NCBI GenBank assembly: GCA_910588095.1
Contig: CAJUQH010000004.1
Coordinates: 62,001-126,000 of the forward strand
Source: an uncultured Eggerthellaceae bacterium
GTDB lineage: Bacteria; Actinomycetota; Coriobacteriia; Coriobacteriales; Eggerthellaceae
Reading direction: 5' to 3'
DNA: 64,000 nt
Below the pieces are notes generated by a model. The model had not been told where the DNA came from. It saw nothing but the letters and a program-made list of their open reading frames with translations, and ran no database searches. Both the position numbers and the translations under genes were made by a program. Shown here one piece after another: positions 7,392-14,410 of the stretch. Numbering within the stretch: position 1 is the first letter of the stretch; each line of letters begins with the position of its first letter.

Positions 7392-10238
7392 CTATTCCGC
7401 GATCTCTTCGTATTCCATGGTGTACTTCTTGCCCGTGGCCATGTCCAGAAGGCCGTTGAACGTCGGGTCGTAGGCCCAGCAGTTCGTCACCTCGTAGAAC
7501 ACGTTGGTCTCGGGGTCGACCAGCCAGCCGGAATCGGGGTTGTAGACCAGATTCTCATGGCCGGGCTTGGTGGCGTAGCCCTTCTCGATGTCCCACACCA
7601 GGTTGGCCGGCAGCTCGAAGCCGCTCTCAGCCTGGCCCGGGTAGATGCGGATGCCAGCCAGCTCGTGGATGGGCTCGCGATCCATGGTGTACTTCTGGCC
7701 GGTAGCGGCGTCGAACAGGCAATCCTGGTTCGCGTCGTAGCGCCAACCGGTGTACACGTCGACGTAGCCCTTGTCCTTCGGGTCGATGAGCCAGCCCGAC
7801 TCGTCCAGGCGGAAGCCGGTGGACTCCTGGTAGAGCTGGTCGTCCTGCCAGGTCCACACGAAGCCCTCGGGCACCTCCTTGGTGGGCTGGGGCATCTCGA
7901 ACGGGATGGGCTCGCGGCACAGCTTCTGGTCGCTCGGCATGACCGTCACGCCCGGCTCGGAAGCGGAGCCCGGGATGGACCACTGGGCGTCCTCGGGCTT
8001 GTAGGCGTTGTCGAGGTCGTTGCACTTGTACACCTTGCACAGCAGGCCGCGGTTGGCCCACGAGCCGCCCATGCAGTCGCAATCCCAATCGTCGACCGAG
8101 GTCAGCACGTTGACGTTCGACTCAAGGCAACCGAAGGGGTTGTCCGGGTCGGCAGCGGCGTCGCGCTCGGGGAACCACCAGCCGCGCGGGCAGAAGATGA
8201 CGCCGGGCGCCACCACGGGCTCCACGCCAGCACGCATCTTGATGCGGCCGCGGCGCGTCTCGATCCAGCACCAATCGCCCTGGGCGATCTTCATCTCGGA
8301 CGCCGTCTCCGGGTTGATGGAGAAGTAGGGGTCGGGGTAGATGTAGCGGATGCCCTGCATCTGGAAGTGCTCGGAGTGATGGTAGGGCATGATGCCGCCA
8401 CCGGTGGTGAGCACCAGCGGGTACTCCTCGAGCAGCTCGGGCGTGTCGATGGGGTTCTCGGGCGAGCCGATGTAGGTGGGCATGCCCACGTAGCCCAGCT
8501 GGCGCATGATGGACGAGTTGCACTCCACCTTGCCCGAAGGCGTCCAGAAGCCGCCGTTCTCGTACTTCATCTGGTGCAGCGGCGGGTAGTACATGCGCAC
8601 GTTGTCGACGAACTCGTTGTAGCTGCTGATGGGCAGGCCGATGCCCTGGATGATGTCCCAGTAGGCCTCTTCCTCGGTCTCCCAGGGCCACATGGCCGGA
8701 TCCTGGCCGCAGGCAAGGCCCAGCTTGCGCCAGAACACCATGTCGGTGTGGCGGTCGTACTTGGGCTGGATGGCGCGGCGACCGCCCATGAGGGAGTCGG
8801 TGGCGCCGTAGTGGGTCACGATGGTCGGACGCTCCAGGGCGCCGGCAGCCGGGAACACGTAGTCGGACTGCAGGGCCGTCGGGGTCATCCAGTAATCGAC
8901 GGTCACCAGGAACTCGACCTTCTTCAGGGCAGCGAGCACCATCTTGGCGTCGCCGTAGGAGTTCACGGGGTTGGTGGCGTTGCAGATGAGCGCGCGCACC
9001 TGGTAGGGGTCGCCGGTGAGGATGGCCTTGAACACGCTCGGGCCATGGGCCTCGCAGAACCACTCGGAGGGCAGGGTCTTGCCCCACTTGCGGCGGGCGT
9101 TGTCAGAGATGAGCTGGTAGCCAGGCCACGAGGTGAGCTTGAACTTGTTGGAGCCGATCTGCTTGGCCTTCTGCTCCTCGGGCAGGCACTCGTTGGCCTC
9201 CATCTCCTCGTCGGTGAGGAAGTTCAGGGCCGGGCCGGGCATGCCGTCGCCGCCGGGAACGTCGAGGTTGCCGCAGATGGCGCGGATGAGCGCCAGCGCA
9301 TGGCTGGCCGTGGTGGACGCGCGGCCGTTCTGGTCCCACGTGCAGCCCCACTGGATGCAGCCGGGCTTGTTCATGGCGTAGGAGCGCGCAGCCTGGCGGA
9401 TCTGGTCGGGGTCGAGCCACGTGATGGGCGCAGCCCACTCGGGCGAGTAGTCGATGACGTGGTCGCGCAGCTCGTCGAAGCCGTCGCACCACTTGTCAAC
9501 GAACTGGAAGTCGTACAGGCCCTCGAAGATGATGGTGTGCAGCAGCGCCAGCGCCAGAGCGGAGTCGGAGCCAGGGCGCAGCGGCAGCCACAGGTCGGCC
9601 TTCGAAGCGGTCTCGGAGTAGCGGGGGTCCACCACGATGATGGTCAGGCCGGCCTTCTGCAGGTCGGTGTAGCCATGCATGCCGCCGAGCGTGGAAGCAC
9701 CCGGGTTCATGCCCCACAGGATGAGCGACTTGGCAGCGCCCAGGTCGGTCTCGAAGGGCGACCAGCCGGCCACGCAGGTCTCCGCCATGAAGGTGGGGAT
9801 CCAGCACAGCAGCGCGTTGTGGAAGCCGTTCGGGGTGCCGAACTGGTTGAGGAAGCGGCGACGCGCCCAGTCGTCGGTGCGCGTGGTGCCGCCGGCAGAG
9901 GCCACGGCCTCGGCGCCGGACTCGGCCTTGATCTGGTTCAGCCGCTCAGCGACCTCCTTGATAGCCTGGTCGTAGTCGATCTGCTCCCACTTGTTCTCGC
10001 CCTTCTCGCCCACGCGCTTGAGCGCATGGTTGATGCGGGCCGGATGGTTCACGTGGAGCAGGGCGCTGGTCCCGCGGCAGCACAGGCCGCCTTGGCTCGA
10101 GTAATTCGGATCGCCTTCGATCTTGATTACGTCTCCATCTTTGACGTACGCCAGAACGCCGCAGTTCGCATGGCAGAAATAGCACAGCGACTTCACGCAT
10201 TCGACGCCTTCGTCAAAAATGCTCGGTTTGTCAGCCAT
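7392..10238 (-). CDS. large molybdopterin oxidoreductase with C-terminal repeat extension
   Basis: A 948-residue catalytic subunit. The [4Fe-4S] cluster is held by Cys19, Cys22, Cys26 and a Cys at 53/54. WGMNPGAST and GGTW-type segments bind the pterin cofactor, and Cys145 (in LLCW) is the probable Mo/W ligand, as in the acetylene hydratase/catechol dehydroxylase clade common in Eggerthellaceae. There is no Tat signal. After the conserved ESNVNVLT region (about residue 720) comes an extension of roughly 190 residues with at least two repeats of a GWL-DP...YD...D-ATG-KYTM pattern, ending at the C-terminus. This extension is absent from the 758-aa paralogue. It heads the operon with the ferredoxin and NrfD subunits. 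Substrate unknown; a reductase or dehydroxylase coupled to menaquinol is likely. Confidence 0.88.
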   Translation of the reverse strand: MADKPSIFDEGVECVKSLCYFCHANCGVLAYVKDGDVIKIEGDPNYSSQGGLCCRGTSALLHVNHPARINHALKRVGEKGENKWEQIDYDQAIKEVAERLNQIKAESGAEAVASAGGTTRTDDWARRRFLNQFGTPNGFHNALLCWIPTFMAETCVAGWSPFETDLGAAKSLILWGMNPGASTLGGMHGYTDLQKAGLTIIVVDPRYSETASKADLWLPLRPGSDSALALALLHTIIFEGLYDFQFVDKWCDGFDELRDHVIDYSPEWAAPITWLDPDQIRQAARSYAMNKPGCIQWGCTWDQNGRASTTASHALALIRAICGNLDVPGGDGMPGPALNFLTDEEMEANECLPEEQKAKQIGSNKFKLTSWPGYQLISDNARRKWGKTLPSEWFCEAHGPSVFKAILTGDPYQVRALICNATNPVNSYGDAKMVLAALKKVEFLVTVDYWMTPTALQSDYVFPAAGALERPTIVTHYGATDSLMGGRRAIQPKYDRHTDMVFWRKLGLACGQDPAMWPWETEEEAYWDIIQGIGLPISSYNEFVDNVRMYYPPLHQMKYENGGFWTPSGKVECNSSIMRQLGYVGMPTYIGSPENPIDTPELLEEYPLVLTTGGGIMPYHHSEHFQMQGIRYIYPDPYFSINPETASEMKIAQGDWCWIETRRGRIKMRAGVEPVVAPGVIFCPRGWWFPERDAAADPDNPFGCLESNVNVLTSVDDWDCDCMGGSWANRGLLCKVYKCNDLDNAYKPEDAQWSIPGSASEPGVTVMPSDQKLCREPIPFEMPQPTKEVPEGFVWTWQDDQLYQESTGFRLDESGWLIDPKDKGYVDVYTGWRYDANQDCLFDAATGQKYTMDREPIHELAGIRIYPGQAESGFELPANLVWDIEKGYATKPGHENLVYNPDSGWLVDPETNVFYEVTNCWAYDPTFNGLLDMATGKKYTMEYEEIAE

Positions 10239-10281
10239 CTACCTTCCCCTCTTCTTCTCGTCTTCCCTATGTTTGCTCTCA

Positions 10282-10316
10282 TTTGGGCATACGTACCCAA
10301 AGCTTTCTGGATTATA
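10282..10316 (-). promoter_or_regulatory. promoter -10 and palindromic operator of the molybdoenzyme operon
   Basis: On the minus strand a TATAAT (10311-10316) lies about 75 bases before the ATG. Just downstream is an inverted repeat TTTGGG-8-CCCAAA (10282-10287 and 10296-10301) that would overlap the start of transcription, a typical repressor position. No convincing -35 box was found, so an activator may also be involved. Confidence 0.45.
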
Positions 10317-10464
10317 ACCAGTAGGTTACGGTTCGGCTACCCTGCGGTTTCCGTTTTCCGATGAAAGGAAGCCCGGTTGGCGGCTACAATGGGAGACGCG
10401 CGGCACCGCCCTCGCAAAGGCGCGGAAGGCGCACGGCCGCTAGGCGGAGGGGAAGGGAGCAGCC

Positions 10465-11256
10465 ATGGCCGACCACAGGTTCACGTTCATGGGCACGGGC
10501 GCCGGATGCGGCGTGCCGTCGTTCTTCTGCGACTGCCCGGCCTGCGAGGAGGCCCGCGCGAACCCGGCGCTGCGCCGCGGCGATTGCGGCGTGATGGTGC
10601 GCGGCGAGCGCACGCTGGTCATCGATACGCCGCCCGATGCGCGCCACCAGCTGCTGCGCGAGGACGTGCGCGCCGTGGACGAGGTGCTGTTCACCCACGC
10701 CCACTTCGACCACATAGGCGGCTTCGGCGAGTACGAGTACCTGGTGCAGCTGAAGCGCAAGGCCACGCTGCCGGTGTACGGCTCGGAATACGCGCTCTCC
10801 CAGATAGCCGCGGAGTTCCACTACATGGCCTACGCCTACGACTTCCGCACGCTCACGCCCTTCGAGACCCACGAGTTCGACGGCGTGCGCTACACGGCGC
10901 TGCCCGTCACCCATGCGGAAGGCACGTTCGGCTACCTCATCGAGACGCCCCGCACCCGGCTGTTCTACGCGAGCGACACCGGCGCGCTGCCGGCCGAGAC
11001 GGCAAGCAAGGTGCGCGGGGTGGACGTGCTGGCCATGGATGCGACGTTCTGGGGGCGCAACTGGTCGCCCGAGGCGCACCATTCGGTGCAGGAGTGCATC
11101 GACGAAGGGCTGGCGCTCGATGCGGGCAAGGTGTACCTCACCCACCTATGCATGCACTACGACACGCCCGTGACCTGCGCCGAGCTGCGCGAGTTCCTCG
11201 CGCCCTACGAGGGGCGCGTCGAGGTGGCCATGGATGGGCTGAGCTTCGATATCTAA
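10465..11256 (+). CDS. MBL-fold hydrolase, PhnP-like
   Basis: A 263-residue metallo-beta-lactamase fold protein. It opens with FMGTGAGCGVPSFFCDCPAC, matching the PhnP-type start in which clustered Cys residues bind a structural zinc. THAHFDHIGG (about residue 76) is the catalytic metal motif, with further His/Asp ligands in the middle and a late YLTHLCMHY. PhnP cleaves cyclic ribose 1,2-phosphates in phosphonate breakdown, but many PhnP-like homologues sit outside phn operons, as here, and may act on other cyclic phosphodiesters. It is transcribed divergently from the molybdoenzyme operon and converges on upp. A GGAAGGGAGC ribosome site precedes the ATG. Confidence 0.85.
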   Translation: MADHRFTFMGTGAGCGVPSFFCDCPACEEARANPALRRGDCGVMVRGERTLVIDTPPDARHQLLREDVRAVDEVLFTHAHFDHIGGFGEYEYLVQLKRKATLPVYGSEYALSQIAAEFHYMAYAYDFRTLTPFETHEFDGVRYTALPVTHAEGTFGYLIETPRTRLFYASDTGALPAETASKVRGVDVLAMDATFWGRNWSPEAHHSVQECIDEGLALDAGKVYLTHLCMHYDTPVTCAELREFLAPYEGRVEVAMDGLSFDI

Positions 11257-11353
11257 CGGGCACGGGGCTGCTGGGCAAGGCCCGCGCATGCCGGCGCGCT
11301 GACCGCGGCCGAGCCTTCGCGGGCGTTGCCGCGGGCTGCGTGGGCCGCGATAC

Positions 11354-11983
11354 CTAGACCGTGCCGAAGATGCGGTCGCCGGCGTCTCCCAGGCCCGGCA
11401 CGATGTAGGCGTGCTCGTTCAGGCACTCGTCCACCGCGGCCACGTAGATGTCCACGTCAGGGTGAGCCTTCTGGAACGCCGCGATGCCCTCGGGGGCGGC
11501 CACCAGGTTCATCAGGCGGATGCGCTTGCAGCCGCGCTCCTTCAGGTTGGATACCGCGTCGATGGCGCTGCCGCCGGTGGCCAGCATGGGGTCCACCACG
11601 ATGACCGGCGCCGCCTCGATGCCCTCGGGCAGCTTGCAATAGTACTCATCGGGCTCATGGGTCTTCTCGTCGCGCGCCATGCCGATGTGGCCGACGCGCG
11701 CTTGGGGCAGCACGTCCAGCATGCCGTCCACCATGCCGATGCCCGCCCGCAGGATGGGCACGATGATGACGGCCGGTTCGGCCAGCACGGGGAAGGTGCC
11801 CGTGGCCACCGGGGTGGCGAACTCCACCGGCTTCGTGGCGAAGTCGCGCGTCACTTCGTAGGCCATGAGCGTGGTGATCGATCGCAGGTGCATGCGGAAC
11901 TCCGCCGAGCTGGCCGTGGGGCGGCGCATGGCCGTCAGCTTGTCGGCGATGAGGGGATGGTCTATCGCATGCACGTCGCTCAT
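11354..11983 (-). CDS. upp: uracil phosphoribosyltransferase
   Basis: A 209-residue enzyme of the normal family length that makes UMP from uracil and PRPP in pyrimidine salvage. The PRPP-binding motif is VIVVDPMLATGGSA (about residue 124 on), the uracil-binding end is YIVPGLGDAGDR, and RPTASSAEFR lies near the start. It stands alone between the convergent PhnP-like gene and the nuclease gene. A leader of about 50 bases precedes it. Confidence 0.97.
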   Translation of the reverse strand: MSDVHAIDHPLIADKLTAMRRPTASSAEFRMHLRSITTLMAYEVTRDFATKPVEFATPVATGTFPVLAEPAVIIVPILRAGIGMVDGMLDVLPQARVGHIGMARDEKTHEPDEYYCKLPEGIEAAPVIVVDPMLATGGSAIDAVSNLKERGCKRIRLMNLVAAPEGIAAFQKAHPDVDIYVAAVDECLNEHAYIVPGLGDAGDRIFGTV

Positions 11984-12013
11984 GGGGCAGCCTTTCTTTA
12001 GTGGGCTCGCGGG

Positions 12014-12043
12014 GTTCCCAGGTGGTTCGGTGGGAACATTATA
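12014..12043 (-). promoter_or_regulatory. upp promoter -10 with leader hairpin
   Basis: A TATAAT on the minus strand (12038-12043) is followed at once by an inverted repeat GTTCCCA/TGGGAAC (12014-12020 and 12031-12037, 10-base loop) at the expected transcript start. It could be a 5' mRNA hairpin or an operator. No clear -35 box. Confidence 0.45.
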
Positions 12044-12090
12044 GCCCTCTTTGCGGGCGATGAGCGGCTACGGCGACAGCGGCTTCGCGC

Positions 12091-13089
12091 TCACAGGCAG
12101 CGGGCGCAGGGGCTGTACCCCTGGGCCACCAGCTCGTCCAAGGCGGCGACGGCGTCGCGGCGGTTCGCGGCGCTCATGGCATCCACCGAGGAGCAATCGG
12201 GCCGATGCACCTTCTTCTGGCGCAGGTTCAGCACGTAGGAGGCTTCCGCGCCGTCGGCCGCAGCGGGCGGCTCCGGCGCCGGCTCGCCCTCCAGCCAGCT
12301 GCGTCCGGTGGCGTAGTCGATGGCCACGCCTGGCTGCACGTTGTAGCAGTAGGCGTTCAAGCACACGCCGGCGCCGCCGTCCTCCACCGACCATGCCTCC
12401 ATCTGCACGCCGCGCGCCACCAGCTCGCTACCCTGGAACAGCGGCGTCACGCGCATGATCACATGGTTGCCGGTAAGGTCCACGTAGTTGTCGACGGCGC
12501 GCTCGAAGTCGTACATGCCCTCGTGGTTGAGGTACGCCGTGCCGGTGATGAGGTTGCGAGGGTTGTCGTCTTCGCCCGTGAGGCTATGGGCCAGCAGGTG
12601 GCTGCGCTCGTAGAGGTGGTCGAGGCCTATCTCGGGGTAGAACGCCTGCACCCAGCCGCTGGGGTTGTGCCGCTGGCCCGTGCGCTTGGCGGTGGGCTGG
12701 GTCTCGGGGCCCACGACGGCGAAGGCCGCCGTGCAGCGGCCCAGGGCGTCGAGGGCGCCGTATTCCTCGGTGCCGTGCAGGGCCGCCAGGTCTGCCGGGC
12801 TGAACTCGGGCTGGTTGCCGTTGATCACCACCCAGGGGTCGCCTGCGTACGGCGCGACGTCGGCGAGGGATGACGCACCCGTCGAGCCCGCATCGGCCGA
12901 AGCGCCGCCAGCCGGAGCTGCGCTGGCAGGCGCCTGCGCGCCCGGGGCGGACGCTCCCCCGGTTGGCTGCGGCGCAGAGCAGCCCGCTGCTGGCACGAGG
13001 CACAGCAGCAGCGCGAGGGCGGCGGCTACGGCCTTGGCCCATGTCGAAGCCAGGCGGCCCTGCCGTGGGAATGCAGGATGGGTGCTCAT
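12091..13089 (-). CDS. lipoprotein DNA/RNA non-specific endonuclease
   Basis: A 332-residue protein with a lipoprotein signal: basic start, hydrophobic stretch, and lipobox AAGC near residue 37, so it should be anchored outside the membrane. A low-complexity Ala/Pro/Ser linker follows. The nuclease domain carries RSHLLAHSLTGEDDNPRNLI (about residue 180), matching the catalytic His/Asn arrangement of the EndA/streptodornase type DNA/RNA non-specific nucleases. A C-terminal module of about 50 residues with YVLNLRQKKVHRPDC and CARC resembles the small His/Cys module found at the end of several secreted nucleases. Likely roles are extracellular DNA degradation, nutrient scavenging or DNA uptake; no competence genes are nearby. 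Confidence 0.85.
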   Translation of the reverse strand: MSTHPAFPRQGRLASTWAKAVAAALALLLCLVPAAGCSAPQPTGGASAPGAQAPASAAPAGGASADAGSTGASSLADVAPYAGDPWVVINGNQPEFSPADLAALHGTEEYGALDALGRCTAAFAVVGPETQPTAKRTGQRHNPSGWVQAFYPEIGLDHLYERSHLLAHSLTGEDDNPRNLITGTAYLNHEGMYDFERAVDNYVDLTGNHVIMRVTPLFQGSELVARGVQMEAWSVEDGGAGVCLNAYCYNVQPGVAIDYATGRSWLEGEPAPEPPAAADGAEASYVLNLRQKKVHRPDCSSVDAMSAANRRDAVAALDELVAQGYSPCARCL

Positions 13090-13185
13090 GGGATGCCTCT
13101 CCTTGGGGGCGCAGCGGGCCGCGGCAGGCAGCGTGCGGCCACCCGCGCCGCCAACCAGGCTGAATCCAGCTCGGCTCAGCGGAAC

Positions 13186-13395
13186 CTAGCCCTGCTCCCC
13201 CATGAGCTCTTCCATGCGGCTGATGCACAGCGAGACCGCCTTGCCCTTGTAGAGGCGATACGAGCGGTAGCCGCAGTTGCCGTAGCCGCTGCAGCCGCGG
13301 CAATTCAGGTCAGAAAGCTCGAGGCCGTTCAGGTCCTCGTCGGTGAGCTCTTGGATGCGCCCCTTCATGGCGGGCGCCTTGCTGATGTCGGGCAT
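13186..13395 (-). CDS. small Cys-rich hypothetical protein
   Basis: A 69-residue protein starting with ATG at 13395 after a strong GGGGAGG site. The central segment CRGCSGYGNCGYRSYRLYKG and a late CISRM give four Cys and many Tyr/Gly, suggesting a small metal-binding or disulfide-bonded protein. No signal peptide. It lies 96 bases before the nuclease lipoprotein gene on the same strand, and a TATAAT lies 110 bases upstream of it. No family is recognised. Confidence 0.6.
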   Translation of the reverse strand: MPDISKAPAMKGRIQELTDEDLNGLELSDLNCRGCSGYGNCGYRSYRLYKGKAVSLCISRMEELMGEQG

Positions 13396-13894
13396 GGACG
13401 CGACCTCCCCTTAGGTTGCGGGCTGCGCGTGCAGGTTGTCAGATCGATGCCGGATCGTCGGCGGGTCGGGCCGACGTGCCGCGCTGGGCCCTTCGTCGGC
13501 CCTATTATAGGGAATAGGCCCCAAGGTTGGGAAGGGAAGGCAGGCGCCCGCCGCTTCCCAGCCGTCCGCCTGCCACCCCTGTCATGCCGTTCGCCGTCGC
13601 CCTGTGGCCCCGAACCGCTTGTAGGCATGGGATGCAGATTCCGAATACAGCGTTGACCTGCGGCATTGCAGCACCTACCATGGAACTCGCAAAGGCGCGG
13701 TATCGTTTAGGTAACGACCGCCCAACGCCTTGCCATCCGCTCCCCATAGCGTCAGGCACTTCGGGGAAACGTGGCTAAGATGGTACTACCCGCAAGCACA
13801 GGGTGATCAGCAACCACAACGTCGCTTGCGGCAGGCTCTACCAGCTTCATCGCGTTTTGTTATCAGGACAAGCAGGAACGAGGCGTTCTCTCCC
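13396..13894. other. gene-poor intergenic stretch between divergent genes
   Basis: Contains a minus-strand TATAAT at 13504-13509, about 110 bases upstream of the Cys-rich gene, embedded in the near-palindrome CCCTATTATAGGG. The rest, up to msrA, shows no coding frame with a plausible ribosome site and no RNA gene that I recognise. Confidence 0.4.
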
Positions 13895-14410
13895 ATGGAT
13901 GCGCGGGACATATATTTCGCAGGAGGTTGCTTCTGGGGCACCGAAGCGTATCTGCGCAAGCTCCCTGGCGTCATCGACACCGAAGTGGGCTACGCCAACA
14001 GCGCGGTCACCTACCCCACCTACGAGCAGGTGTGCTCGAACCAGACCAATGCAGCCGAAACGGTGCGCGTGCGCTACGACGCCGATCGCCTGCGGTTGAG
14101 CACGCTGGTGCAAGCATACCTGCGCACCGTGAACCCTACCAGCATCAACCACCAAGGCAACGACATAGGCTCTCAATACCGCACTGGCATCTACTGGGTG
14201 AGCGCAGCCGACGAGCCCGTGGTGAAAGAAGCCCTCGCCGCGCTCCAAGAGAAGCTGCCCATGCCCGTCGCCATCGAGGCGCGCCCGCTCGAGAACTTCT
14301 TCGAGGCCGAGGAGCCCCATCAGGACTACCTGGTGAAGCACCCGCGCGGCTACTGCCATGTAGACCTCGCCGACGCGGATGCCTTCATCGCCGAGAATCA
14401 GCTGAAGTAG
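13895..14410 (+). CDS. msrA: peptide-methionine (S)-S-oxide reductase
   Basis: A 171-residue MsrA that reduces methionine-S-sulfoxide in proteins and free methionine. The catalytic GGCFWG motif with its Cys is at about residue 10-15, followed by the conserved GY-NG-like TEVGYANSAV and QYRTGIYW segments. The resolving region ends with HPRGYCHVDL. The ATG at 13895 matches the family start; the frame extends upstream without coding character. The last 13 bases overlap the 3' end of purL on the opposite strand. Confidence 0.96.
   Translation: MDARDIYFAGGCFWGTEAYLRKLPGVIDTEVGYANSAVTYPTYEQVCSNQTNAAETVRVRYDADRLRLSTLVQAYLRTVNPTSINHQGNDIGSQYRTGIYWVSAADEPVVKEALAALQEKLPMPVAIEARPLENFFEAEEPHQDYLVKHPRGYCHVDLADADAFIAENQLK

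Noticed and set aside
7371..10364. A 997-codon plus-strand frame opposite the 948-aa molybdoenzyme
   Set aside because: Antisense shadow with biased His/Val/Leu composition and no recognisable family.
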